Shown piece after piece: positions 34,579 through 42,561 of a stretch of 64,000 nucleotides of DNA. Both the position numbers and the translations under genes were made by a program. This stretch comes from Streptomyces puniciscabiei (lineage in GTDB: Bacteria; Actinomycetota; Actinomycetes; Streptomycetales; Streptomycetaceae), in the NCBI RefSeq assembly GCF_006715785.1, contig NZ_VFNX01000001.1:1998501-2062500 (forward strand). Reading direction: 5' to 3'. How positions within the stretch are numbered: position 1 is the stretch's first letter; each line of letters opens with the position of its first letter. A model generated the notes under the pieces. It was not told where the DNA came from. It saw only the letters and a list, made by a program, of their open reading frames with translations, and searched no databases.

Positions 34579-34886
34579 GGAAGGACGTACCCCCTCGGAT
34601 GAGGTCGGGGAGCGACGAGGCTGAGCTGGACCGGTGTCTGGCCCCCGCGTACGGCGGGCCGTGAACCGGCCCTCCGCGGCTGCTTCCGTGCAGTGACCGC
34701 ACGATCGGGCTGGTGCAAAGGGCCTCCCGGGCGGACGGCCCCGTGCCGCCCGCTGAGATCCGACACCCGTGGTTCGGGTGTCGACCTGACTGGCTTATGC
34801 CCTCGAACATGCACCGCCATGCAAAAGCGGCCAACGGCGTGCCGGTGAACTCCTTGTTAAGTCCGCCGGAACCGGGGTATACGAAG
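34579..34886. other. Gene-free stretch upstream of the PIN-PhoH gene
   Basis: No supported coding frame. A small hairpin, GACACCC-GTGGTTC-GGGTGTC, sits at about 34762-34782. The remainder shows no repeat or motif that was recognised; it should hold the promoter of the PIN-PhoH gene. Confidence 0.5.
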
Positions 34887-34916
34887 CGCCCCGCTGCCGT
34901 GGCGGCCAGCGGGGCG
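34887..34916 (-). terminator. Terminator after the cis-prenyltransferase gene
   Basis: CGCCCCGCTG (34887-34896) pairs with CAGCGGGGCG (34907-34916), 10 bases beyond the stop codon. Confidence 0.8.
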
Positions 34917-34926
34917 TCAGGCGAGT

Positions 34927-35700
34927 TCAGCCGCCGTAACGTCGGTGACGTGCGGCGTAGTCGCGCAGGGCGCGCAGGAAGTCGACCTTCCGGAAGGCGG
35001 GCCAGAAGACCTCGCAGAAGTAGTACTCGGAGTGCGCGGTCTGCCACAGCATGAATCCGGACAGCCTCTGCTCGCCGCTGGTGCGGATGACGAGGTCCGG
35101 GTCGGGCTGGTCGCCGGTGTAGAGGTGACGGCCGATCATGTCGACGTCGACGGACTCGGCGAGGTCCTCCATCGTCACGCCCTTGTCGCGGGCGTCGAGC
35201 AGCATGGCGCGCACGGCGTCGGCGATCTCCTGCCGGCCGCCGTAGCCGATGGCCACGTTGACGAGTATGCCGTCGATGTGGGCGGTGGCCTCCTCGGCCT
35301 CCTTCAGGGTGCGCTGCATGCCGCCCGGCAGCAGGTCCATCGTGCCGACGTGGTGCACGCGCCAGCGGCCGTCGGCGGCGAGCGTGCGGACGACGTCCTC
35401 GATGATGCCGAGCAGCGGGACGAGTTCCTCCTGCGGCCGGTCGAAGTTGTCCGTGGACAGCAGCCACAGGGTGACGACCTCGACGTCGGTCTCGGTGCAC
35501 CAGCCGAGGAACTCCTCGATCTTTTCCGCACCGGCCCGGTGGCCGTGGACGGTGGTGGAGCCGGACGCCTTCGCCCAGCGGCGGTTGCCGTCCATGATGA
35601 CGCCGATGTGCTTGGGCACCTGGGCGTGGTCCAGGTGGCCCTCCACCCGGCGTGCGTAGAGCCTGACGAGCAGGCTGCGCAGGTTGTCGCGCAGGTTCAC
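34927..35700 (-). CDS. uppS: Cis-prenyl diphosphate synthase (UppS family)
   Basis: The 257-residue product elongates IPP in cis configuration to make polyprenyl diphosphate carriers for wall synthesis. It has HIGVIMDGNRRWAKA (catalytic Asp and diphosphate-binding Arg), WLLSTDNFDRP, VNVAIGYGGRQEI, and DLVIRTSGEQRLSGFMLWQTAHSE near the end. The GTG at 35700 (MNLRDNLRSLLVRLYARRVE) follows GGAGGG; the longer open frame upstream is not conserved. Chain length of the product cannot be predicted safely; actinobacteria have two or more such genes. Confidence 0.93.
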   Translation of the reverse strand: MNLRDNLRSLLVRLYARRVEGHLDHAQVPKHIGVIMDGNRRWAKASGSTTVHGHRAGAEKIEEFLGWCTETDVEVVTLWLLSTDNFDRPQEELVPLLGIIEDVVRTLAADGRWRVHHVGTMDLLPGGMQRTLKEAEEATAHIDGILVNVAIGYGGRQEIADAVRAMLLDARDKGVTMEDLAESVDVDMIGRHLYTGDQPDPDLVIRTSGEQRLSGFMLWQTAHSEYYFCEVFWPAFRKVDFLRALRDYAARHRRYGG

Positions 35701-35830
35701 GTGGCCCTCCGGGGGGTTGGCGGCGGGTTGGGGGTGCGGGAGTTGTTCGAGCCTACCCCCCCCTGGGGCCTTTGGTCCGGCCCGGGGTTTGGGGACGGGG
35801 GTTCGGGGGACGTGCGGTTTCGCCCTGTCC

Positions 35831-35920
35831 TGCCGCTGTGTGGGGGCTTGTCGCGGCCGCGCGGCGGCGCCGCGCGGGAGCCGCGTATGGAGCACAGCCC
35901 CGCGCCCCTTCGGGTGGGGA
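35831..35920 (-). repeat. Streptomyces-type intergenic repeat, copy 2, inverted
   Basis: The complement reads CCCGAAGGGGCGCGGGGCTG and then a GC-rich CGGCTC block, corresponding to 27791-27871. It lies in the gene-free stretch 35701-36482. Confidence 0.6.
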
Positions 35921-36054
35921 CGCCGGACCGGTGCCGAGCGGTTCCCGGAGCCGCCGTCGAGGGTCCCGTCGCCCGGGGACGAAAAACGGGCCGGTCCGTG
36001 GGGGGGAGACGGACCGGCCCGAGGGGGGGTTTCCACCATAACCCTTCGTAAGGA

Positions 36055-36294
36055 ATGGTGGGTGCATTGGCGGGACACAACTACTCTCCGGAATCATCCG
36101 GCGACGCCGTGGTGGGCGCGGAATGCTGGATTCAGGGGTGTCACATGGCCGGTTCACAGGGGAATCCCAGGGAAAACCGATCAGATGCGAAACGATTCGG
36201 AGAAATTCAGCCGATTTACGCCGTCTGGGCCCATGGCGGCGAGTCGCCCCCGGGTCCCCCCGACGGGCTACCCGGTCAGCGAACGGTGACTTGA
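36055..36294 (+). CDS. Possible small protein, weakly supported
   Basis: A 79-codon frame begins MVGALAGHNYSPES and ends GLPGQRTVT. AAGGA lies at 36050-36054 and a strong hairpin follows 41 bases after the stop, which hints at a transcription unit. Codon positions lack clear third-base G/C bias and no family is recognised, so it may equally be chance. It lies in the otherwise gene-free stretch between the cis-prenyltransferase and methyltransferase genes. Confidence 0.22.
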   Translation: MVGALAGHNYSPESSGDAVVGAECWIQGCHMAGSQGNPRENRSDAKRFGEIQPIYAVWAHGGESPPGPPDGLPGQRTVT

Positions 36295-36335
36295 CGGTTC
36301 CGCTACGGCGGCGGGGGAGGATCCCTCGGTTTCAC

Positions 36336-36368
36336 GGCACCGCGCAGCCCCCTCCACTGCGCGGTGCC
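36336..36368. terminator. Hairpin in the 36.0-36.5 kb intergenic region
   Basis: GGCACCGCGCAG (36336-36347) and CTGCGCGGTGCC (36357-36368) form a perfect 12-bp stem with a 9-base loop. Confidence 0.75.
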
Positions 36369-36482
36369 ACCCGCGCGGGTTTGCCGACGCGAATTACCTT
36401 GGTCTGAACTTATGTGGCAGATGAGGCTGACGTGAACCGCATCGGATAACGATGTGGAAACCGTTGGCAAACTCCGGGTGAA

Positions 36483-37274
36483 TCAGCCGGGTTTACGGAC
36501 GTCGAAGAGGTGCCGGGTGCTGTGCGCCACGAACGGCCCCTGCTTCTCGATCCGGTCATGCAGCGCCCGGAGCCGGGGCTCGTAGGCCTCCACCGTGAAG
36601 CCCGGCACCATCCACACCACCTTGCGCAGGAAGTGAACGACGGCGGCGATGTCATGGAACTCCATCCGCAGCCGCTCCGCCCGCAGCCCGGCCACCTCCA
36701 GGCCCGCCGCCTCCGCGTCGGCCCGCTCGCGCTCGGGGTCCCGGCCGGAGCGCACCTCCTGCGGCAGCGGCCCGAGGAAGTACTCCACCAGCTCGAAGAC
36801 GCTGGCGGGCCCCACATGCTGGGCGAAGTACGTGCCACCCGGCCGCAGCACCCGGGCGATCTCGTCCCAGGACGGGCGCACCGGGTGCCGGCTGAGCACC
36901 AGGTCGAACGTCTCGTCGGCGAACGGCAGCGGCGCGTCGTCCGCGGCGGCGACGACCACCACCCCGCGCGGCCGCAGCAGCGCGGTGGCCCTGGCCACAT
37001 TCGGCGGCCAGCCCTCCGTGGCGGCCGCCAGCACCGGCCGGGCGGGCTCCGCCCTGCCCAGCGCGAAGTCCAGCACCTCACCGCCGCCGGTCTGGATGTC
37101 CAGCACGGCCTCGGCCCGGGCCAGCCGCTCCCCCGCCGACACGGCGTACCCCCATGAGGGCCGCTCCTCACTGGCCCGCCCCTCGAACCAGGAGAAGTCC
37201 CATCCCTCGGTGGGGACGGCGGCACCCTCGGCCACGAGGTCCTCGAACGAGCGGTTCCCTGACATGCCCGCCAT
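36483..37274 (-). CDS. SAM-dependent methyltransferase (class I fold)
   Basis: The product is about 263 residues. The Rossmann motif I is AVLDIQTGGGEVLDFAL, followed by DDAPLPFADETFDLVLSRHPV (acidic loop and motif IV) and VLRPGGTYFAQHVG (post-motif). A C-terminal cap follows with FHDIAAVVHFLRKVVWMVPGF. The substrate is unknown. ATG 37274 or ATG 37265 may be the start; neither has a strong ribosome site. It is divergent from a DinB gene 45 bases away. Confidence 0.85.
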   Translation of the reverse strand: MAGMSGNRSFEDLVAEGAAVPTEGWDFSWFEGRASEERPSWGYAVSAGERLARAEAVLDIQTGGGEVLDFALGRAEPARPVLAAATEGWPPNVARATALLRPRGVVVVAAADDAPLPFADETFDLVLSRHPVRPSWDEIARVLRPGGTYFAQHVGPASVFELVEYFLGPLPQEVRSGRDPERERADAEAAGLEVAGLRAERLRMEFHDIAAVVHFLRKVVWMVPGFTVEAYEPRLRALHDRIEKQGPFVAHSTRHLFDVRKPG

Positions 37275-37318
37275 GATCGCAGGGTGACTACGGCGTGTGC
37301 CTGCTAATTTCCGCCCGC

Positions 37319-37816
37319 ATGACGACTTACTCCGCCGGAGAGAAGCAGACCCTGCACGCGAGTCTGAACCGGCACCGCGACGCCGTGCTGTGGAAGCTGG
37401 ACGGCCTGGACGACGAGCAGCTGCGCCGGCCGATGACACCGTCCGGAACCAATCTGCTGGGCCTGGTGAAACACCTGGCCAGCGTCGAGTACGGCTGGTT
37501 CGTGGAAACGTTCGGCGGCGAGCCCGAGCCGCTGTGGTTCGACCCGCACGACGACATGCGGGTCACCCCCGGAGAGACGACCGAGCGGATCGTCGCCTTC
37601 TACGGTCGCGCCCGCGCCGCCGCCGACGCCGTGATCACCGGGCTGCCGCTGGACGCCCAGGGCAGCCCGGCCTGGCGGGACATCACCGTCAGCCTGCGCT
37701 GGACCCTGGTCCACATGGTCGAGGAGACCGCCCGGCACGCCGGCCACATGGACATCCTGCGGGAGCTGATCGACGGCGCCACCGGCGACCACCCGCCCGC
37801 CGCCGACCGGCGCTAG
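37319..37816 (+). CDS. DinB-family (DUF664) protein
   Basis: The 165-residue four-helix-bundle protein has LNRHRDAVLWKLDGLDDEQL, the first metal-ligand His in LGLVKHLASVEYGW, and the other two in LVHMVEETARHAGHMDIL. Members include mycothiol- or bacillithiol-dependent transferases; the three-His site is intact here. Start ATG 37319 (MTTYSAGEKQTL) matches relatives. The substrate is not known. Confidence 0.85.
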   Translation: MTTYSAGEKQTLHASLNRHRDAVLWKLDGLDDEQLRRPMTPSGTNLLGLVKHLASVEYGWFVETFGGEPEPLWFDPHDDMRVTPGETTERIVAFYGRARAAADAVITGLPLDAQGSPAWRDITVSLRWTLVHMVEETARHAGHMDILRELIDGATGDHPPAADRR

Positions 37817-37841
37817 CCGAGGAGCGGGGGCGAGGGCGCGG

Positions 37842-38348
37842 TCATGGGCTCTCGCTCCCTGCTCCGGTGAGGACGAGCAGCACGTGTTCGTCATCCCCGT
37901 GCCGGACCGTGCCGGCCCGCTCGAAGCCGCGTCTCTCCAGCAGTCGGACCGAGGCGGTGTTGCCGCCGAACGGGTCGGCGTACAGCGGCCGTACACGATC
38001 CAGCTCCAGGAAGAGGCCGAGCGCGCGGGTGCCGACGCCGCCGCCCCAGTACGGCCGCCCGAGCCAGTACCCGACGAACCGCCGCTCGCCCTCCGTCCAG
38101 GAGACGACGTGCCCGGCAACCTGATCCCCCACCGTGACGGTCCGCACCAGGCAGTCGGGATCACCCAGCACGCGCTTCCGCCAGTGCGTGAGGAAGGCCT
38201 CCCGCGGCCGGGGCGTGAATCTCGACCGGCGGACGGCTTCCGGGTCGTGCTCATAGGCGAGGAAGACGTACAGATCGTCGTCGGTGACGCCCCGCAGGCG
38301 CACTTCACGGTGCTCGCCGCTGTGCCGGCCACTGTGCTCGTCCGTCAT
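37842..38348 (-). CDS. GNAT-family N-acetyltransferase (RimJ-like)
   Basis: The 168-residue product has the GNAT order: LRGVTDDDLYVFLAYEHDP, HVVSWTEGERRFVGYWLG, the acetyl-CoA loop RPYWGGGVGTRALGLFL, and NTASVRLLERRGFERAG. It is most like acetyltransferases that modify protein N-termini or small amines. The ATG at 38348 is clear. Its stop lies 25 bases from that of the converging DinB gene. Confidence 0.88.
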   Translation of the reverse strand: MTDEHSGRHSGEHREVRLRGVTDDDLYVFLAYEHDPEAVRRSRFTPRPREAFLTHWRKRVLGDPDCLVRTVTVGDQVAGHVVSWTEGERRFVGYWLGRPYWGGGVGTRALGLFLELDRVRPLYADPFGGNTASVRLLERRGFERAGTVRHGDDEHVLLVLTGAGSESP

Positions 38349-38395
38349 GCCAGGCAGTGTGGCAGCCGCCACTGACAACGCCCCGCCACCTGCGG

Positions 38396-39268
38396 TCACG
38401 GCACCAGCGGCCGGACCTCCTCGGCGGCGAACCGAACGAACCCCTCCGGGTCGGGCTCGTCCCCGGTCGGCTGCAGCACGACGGTGTCGGCGCCGGCCTC
38501 GGCGAGCCGGCGTACCGCCGCGGCAACGGCGCCCGCGTCCCCCGCCACTCCCACGCCCGTGGCCGACTCCAGCCCCTCGTCGGACAGTTCGGCACGCAGC
38601 CGGGATTCGGCGCCGGGGCCCGTGGCGGCGAGCAGATAGACGACCACGGGGTGCTGCTCCCCACGCCCGGCCTCCTTCTGCCCCTCCTCGATGAGCTGCC
38701 GGGCCTGCCGTACGCCGTCCGGCGAGGTGGCGGAGGTGAGGACCGTACCGTCGGCCCTGGCGCCGGAGAGGCGGAGGGTGCGCGGCCCGGTGGCACCGGC
38801 GAGGACGGGCACCGCCCGCTGCGGCGGCCAGTCGAGCGCCACATCGTCGAGGGAGACGTACCGCCCCCGCACGGTGAGCCGCTCCCCGCCCAACAGGCGG
38901 CGCAGGGCGTCGAGATGCTCGCCGAGGAGCGTGAGGGGCGAGGCGGCGCGGGCCCCGACCTGCCCCATCCAGTCCTGCACCCCGTGCCCGACGACGACGG
39001 TCGCCCGCCCCGGGAACATCCGGTGCAGGGAGGCGACCTCCATGGCGGTGAGCGCCACGTTCCTCAGGGGCACGGGCAGCAGCCCGACGCCGACCCGAAC
39101 CCGCTCGGTCCAGGCGAGTGCCGCGGCGGCGGTCGTCAATCCGCCCTCCCGGAAACAGTCCTCCCACAGCCACAGTTCTTCCAGCCCCACGTCGTCCGCC
39201 GTACGGGCCACGGCCCGCAGCCGCTCGGGCGGAAGCTGGGGGCGGAAGACGACACCGAGTCCAGTCAT
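38396..39268 (-). CDS. LLM-class F420/FMN-dependent oxidoreductase
   Basis: The 290-residue luciferase-like TIM barrel starts MTGLGVVFRPQLPPERLRAVA at ATG 39268, after AGGAAGAAG. It has EELWLWEDCF, VRVGVGLLPVPLRNVAL, the flavin-contacting VVVGHGVQDWMGQVG and ALRRLLGGERL. In actinobacteria most relatives use coenzyme F420. The substrate is unknown. The frame is open 12 codons further upstream, but those are not conserved. Confidence 0.88.
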   Translation of the reverse strand: MTGLGVVFRPQLPPERLRAVARTADDVGLEELWLWEDCFREGGLTTAAAALAWTERVRVGVGLLPVPLRNVALTAMEVASLHRMFPGRATVVVGHGVQDWMGQVGARAASPLTLLGEHLDALRRLLGGERLTVRGRYVSLDDVALDWPPQRAVPVLAGATGPRTLRLSGARADGTVLTSATSPDGVRQARQLIEEGQKEAGRGEQHPVVVYLLAATGPGAESRLRAELSDEGLESATGVGVAGDAGAVAAAVRRLAEAGADTVVLQPTGDEPDPEGFVRFAAEEVRPLVP

Positions 39269-39364
39269 GGACTTCTTCCTAGTGGGGAGGAGGTGTGATG
39301 GCAACCGGCTTTCGCACTGGGAGAGTTGGCCGCACGTGGCGGATGTGGGAGGGGACGGGCGGAT

Positions 39365-39739
39365 ATGGGGCGACGCTGGCGGGACGGGTCCGGAAGGCTG
39401 ATCGTGCCGGGAGACGGCGGAGGAAAAGACCCGGTCACCCTCCCCCTGGAGATCGCGGCCTCCTACCGGGCCCGGACGAGGGGTCTGCTGGGCCGGGACT
39501 CGGTCGCCGGGGCGATGCTGCTGTCACCGGCGAGCGGTGTGCACACCTTCGGCATGCGCATCCCGATCGACGTCGCCTACCTGGACCGCCGTCTGACCGT
39601 CCTCGCCGTCCGCACGATGAAGCCGGGCTGCCTGGGCCGACCCCGCCTGCGGGCGCGGCATGTGCTGGAGGCGGAGGCGGGGGTGATGGCGGCGTGGGGG
39701 CTGCAGGCGGGGGTGCGAGTGACGGTGGAGCTGGGATAG
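39365..39739 (+). CDS. DUF192 protein
   Basis: The 124-residue product has ASYRARTRGLLGRDSVAGAM, GVHTFGMRIPIDVAYLD, RTMKPG and VLEAEAGVMAAWGLQAGV, the complete DUF192 pattern. Function is unknown. Many relatives are secreted, but this one has no signal peptide from ATG 39365. The frame is open to 39326. Confidence 0.85.
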   Translation: MGRRWRDGSGRLIVPGDGGGKDPVTLPLEIAASYRARTRGLLGRDSVAGAMLLSPASGVHTFGMRIPIDVAYLDRRLTVLAVRTMKPGCLGRPRLRARHVLEAEAGVMAAWGLQAGVRVTVELG

Positions 39740-39890
39740 GGGCGTAGCCGGCCAAGAGGAAAACCACCTCGCCGACAGCCGTGACGCTCTCCGCGCCCTC
39801 AACCTGGAGACCGGGGCGGGGAAGGCAGACCACCTGCTGTGGCCGCCTGCGGACATCCCTGTTGTCAGTGGCGCGCCATAGCATCGCGGC

Positions 39891-40313
39891 ATGAGAGCTT
39901 CAGGGACGTTCAAGGTCGAGGGGTTCACTCCGGCGGATGTGCGGCTGCCGGAGCCGGTGGTCGAGACGGCGGTGCCGGTCGGGGTGGCCACGATGTGGAA
40001 GCGGTACGAGGGTGAGGTCGCCGGGGTGTCGCAGACGCTGTTCACCGCGGCGTACGACCAGGCGAGCGGGACCGGCACGTATGTCGCCATGGAGTCCTTC
40101 GAGGGGACGCTGGGCGAGCTGAGCGGCTCCTTCAACTTCGCCCACTCGGCTACGACCCTCGGGGAGGGCAGAGAGGCCGAGTTCTTCGTGATCGTGCCGG
40201 GGAGCGGCACGGGGGCGCTGGCCGGGATCCGAGGGGCCGGTGGTCTGCGGATCGACACGGACGGCACCCATCGGATCTGGTTCGAGTACGAGCTGGGCGA
40301 CGGCGGTTTCTAG
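39891..40313 (+). CDS. DUF3224 protein
   Basis: The 140-residue beta-rich product reads ASGTFKVEGFTP, KRYEGEVAGVSQTLFTAAYD, YVAMESFEGTLGELSGSF and VIVPGSGTGALAGIRGAGGL, diagnostic of DUF3224 (allene-oxide-cyclase-like barrel). The role is unknown. It stands alone before the OmpA-like gene, which converges on it. Confidence 0.85.
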   Translation: MRASGTFKVEGFTPADVRLPEPVVETAVPVGVATMWKRYEGEVAGVSQTLFTAAYDQASGTGTYVAMESFEGTLGELSGSFNFAHSATTLGEGREAEFFVIVPGSGTGALAGIRGAGGLRIDTDGTHRIWFEYELGDGGF

Positions 40314-40449
40314 CGGTCCGACGACCGCGACCGACGCGGAGATGGCTCGGCTGCACAGGGCGGCTCTGGCCAGGGAGTACGACCTGAGAGGCAGCGGGGC
40401 GGTTGCGCGCACGGCTGGGTCCGCGCTCCGCGTCCGCAATGGGCTCGTG

Positions 40450-41064
40450 TCAGTCCTTCGTACGCGGGAACGACACCTCCACCCGGCGGTTCTTCCTTCG
40501 GCCCTCCTCCGTGGAGTTGTCGGCGATCGGGTACTGCTCGCCGTAGCCCCGGACCTCGAAGGTGACGTTCGGGTCGTTCAGGTCCTGGTCCAGGACGGCC
40601 TGTACGGCGTTGGCGCGCTGCCTGGACAGGACGTCGCCGTGGGCGGACGAGCCGAGGTTGTCCGTGAAGCCGAAGACGCGGACCTGGGTCGCGTTCTGCT
40701 TCTTGATCTCCTCGGCGATGGTGGCGATGCGGGACTTCGCCTCGTCGCTGAGTTTCGCGCTGTCCTTGCTGAAGAGGACCTCGGCCTGGAGCGCGAACGT
40801 CACGTCGGCGTTGGTGTCCTCCCGCCGCTCGTCCCCGCTCTGGTCCTCCACGACCGACTTGATGTCCAGCACCTTGGGCGCGGCGAGAGTGGCGCCCTCC
40901 GGGAGCTTGAGGTCGGGATCGGTGGGGTCGATCTTCACCGGGGCGGCGGCGGAGGGCGCGGTGTCCGGGGGCTGACTGGGGTCCGTGCCGTCGGCCTGGG
41001 CCGGGGTGGCGGCGAGGAGGAGGGTGACGGCGGTGACGGTGAGGGCGAGACGGGTGGGGGTCAC
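40450..41064 (-). CDS. Secreted OmpA-family protein, last gene of the tad operon
   Basis: The 204-residue product has a signal peptide (about 1-24, ending ATPAQA), a Pro-rich linker and an OmpA-like peptidoglycan-binding domain. Visible in the domain are FALQAEVLFSKDSAKLS, QVRVFGFTDNLG, LSRQRANAVQAVL and the final RKNRRVEVSF. The Asp and Arg that bind diaminopimelate are present. In a Gram-positive it cannot sit in an outer membrane; it probably ties the pilus machinery to the wall. It starts 7 bases after the lipoprotein stop. Confidence 0.88.
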   Translation of the reverse strand: MTPTRLALTVTAVTLLLAATPAQADGTDPSQPPDTAPSAAAPVKIDPTDPDLKLPEGATLAAPKVLDIKSVVEDQSGDERREDTNADVTFALQAEVLFSKDSAKLSDEAKSRIATIAEEIKKQNATQVRVFGFTDNLGSSAHGDVLSRQRANAVQAVLDQDLNDPNVTFEVRGYGEQYPIADNSTEEGRRKNRRVEVSFPRTKD

Positions 41065-41071
41065 TTCGGCC

Positions 41072-41656
41072 TCACCCGGAGATCTTGATGGTGGCGGAGG
41101 AGAAGGTGGGCAGCTGGAACTCCACGTCAGTGGTGTTTGCGGGTGGGGCTGGGAACTGCATGAAGACAGCCAGGGTCTCGCCGGCCTTGAGTGTCGAGAA
41201 GCCGGTGGTTGTCAGCGGGCGGCCTTCGGTGTCCCGCAGCACGTAGTACCGCTTCTTGCCCTGCGCATCGACCAAGGTGGCCCCGCCCAGAGACCTGCCG
41301 TTCTTGATGATCTCGGTTTCGTTGCCGCTCAGGGCCGAGGGAATCGCAACGGTCTGGGCCCCGTCGTTTTTCAGGGCGCCGTTGATCGTGACGAAACCGC
41401 CCGTATCGCGCTGGGCCGAGGTGATCTGGAGCAGCAGGCCGTCCGAACCCTTCAACTCGGCAAGCGGCTGGTCCGACTGACCCTCCTGCGCGGTCGGGTT
41501 GGAGCCGCCTGTCCTGGAAGCGGACGCCGAGCTGCCCGGCTTCTTGTCGCCACCACCGCCGCTTCCACCGCAACCGGCCACACCGGCGGCCAGACCAGCC
41601 GCAACGACCAATGCGACCATCCCCCTGCGGGCCTTCGCAGTGAACCGAATGCTCAT
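41072..41656 (-). CDS. Lipoprotein of the tad operon
   Basis: The 194-residue product has a lipoprotein signal, LAAGVAGCGGSGGGG, with the lipid-bearing Cys at about 29. A disordered Ser/Gly linker and a beta-sandwich-like domain (VTINGALKNDGAQTVAIPSAL) follow. Its placement between the TadG-like and OmpA-like genes suggests an envelope component of the pilus. No named family is recognised. The ATG at 41656 follows GGAAGCGGAGCG. Confidence 0.8.
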   Translation of the reverse strand: MSIRFTAKARRGMVALVVAAGLAAGVAGCGGSGGGGDKKPGSSASASRTGGSNPTAQEGQSDQPLAELKGSDGLLLQITSAQRDTGGFVTINGALKNDGAQTVAIPSALSGNETEIIKNGRSLGGATLVDAQGKKRYYVLRDTEGRPLTTTGFSTLKAGETLAVFMQFPAPPANTTDVEFQLPTFSSATIKISG

Positions 41657-41672
41657 CGCTCCGCTTCCTTCG

Positions 41673-42269
41673 TCATTGATCGTTCGCTGGTGAGTCGGCC
41701 AGGTGGACGTCGAAGAGGTCATTGGGCTTGGGCAGTCCGGACGGATCATCCGGCTTCAGGTCCCACACCTTGTCCCGGCAGATGAGTTGGGGCAGATCAT
41801 TGCCCTTGACGCCGGCATCGGGGGGTTTGCAGAGAGGTTCGATCACGGCCGTCGCGTGCGCGGTCGAATACACGTTCTCGGTGCCGGGCACGACGGAGTC
41901 GCCCACAGGCTTGTTCGTCTTGACCTCGACCGTGTAGCTCAGCGGTGGTTGGAAGTGGCACTGCGCCGTCGCGCCGTTCTGCTCTGCCAGTCGGTCGGCT
42001 CGCGAGCAGAAATCCACACCGCCGTCACCGGCGAAGATGGGCCCCCATTTGGCTGGGTCGCGTACGTCGTCCACCCACATGCCGGCGAGCTGGTCACGGG
42101 TCTTCTGAGCAGCCGCCAGAGCCGCCGCGTCCGCAGCGGTCTGCGCACCGCTGCGGTTCACCGTGGCCTGGCCGACCGCGAGGTAGGCCAACGCAAGAAA
42201 GAGCAGGCCTGCCACCACCGTGATGTAGATGGGGAAGGCCTGCCCGGCGTCGCTGCTCGGAAGGATCAG
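41673..42269 (-). CDS. TadG-like pilus assembly protein, probable CTG start
   Basis: The product is about 198 residues: DAGQAFPIYITVVAGLLFLALAYLAVGQA (an N-terminal membrane helix preceded by the short hydrophilic head of TadE/G proteins), QTAADAAALAAAQ, then an extracytoplasmic domain. No ATG, GTG or TTG stands near the helix. A CTG at 42269 overlaps the pilin stop as CTGA, which suggests coupled initiation at a rare codon. A longer form within the pilin gene would be out of keeping with the family. Confidence 0.72.
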   Translation of the reverse strand: MILPSSDAGQAFPIYITVVAGLLFLALAYLAVGQATVNRSGAQTAADAAALAAAQKTRDQLAGMWVDDVRDPAKWGPIFAGDGGVDFCSRADRLAEQNGATAQCHFQPPLSYTVEVKTNKPVGDSVVPGTENVYSTAHATAVIEPLCKPPDAGVKGNDLPQLICRDKVWDLKPDDPSGLPKPNDLFDVHLADSPANDQ

Positions 42270-42463
42270 CCGCCGGTTACCTGAGCGATCTTGTTCGTGA
42301 TCGCGTCGAAGATCGTCTGACCGATGCTCGTGCCCGTGATCGCCAGCACGATCGCCACCACCACCGCGATGATGCCCAGGTATTCCACCGCGGTCTGCCC
42401 CCTGTCGCTGCGAGCGGCTCGGGCCTGCAGATACGCGACGGTGGTGTTGAACCAGTTGTTCAT
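42266..42463 (-). CDS. flp: Flp-type pilin subunit
   Basis: The 65-residue product starts at ATG 42463 after CCGGAGGGGACC. A basic leader, YLQARAARSDRG, is followed by QTAVEYLGIIAVVVAIVLAI, the pilin hydrophobic helix with the conserved Glu and Tyr. The prepilin peptidase should cut just before this helix. It forms the fibre of Flp/Tad pili. No prepilin peptidase gene is in the window. Confidence 0.88.
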   Translation of the reverse strand: MNNWFNTTVAYLQARAARSDRGQTAVEYLGIIAVVVAIVLAITGTSIGQTIFDAITNKIAQVTGG

Positions 42464-42561
42464 GGTGGTCCCCTCCGGACTCGCCTCCGATCTCGGCAAC
42501 GTACGACCCGGCGCTCCCGCCGCCCAAGGGCCCCAGGGCCCAACCGCGGACCCATTCCACC

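Noticed and set aside
40314-40449. Short frame after the DUF3224 gene
   Set aside because: The few codons (beginning MARLHRAALARE) run into the OmpA-like gene on the other strand without a start site or family.
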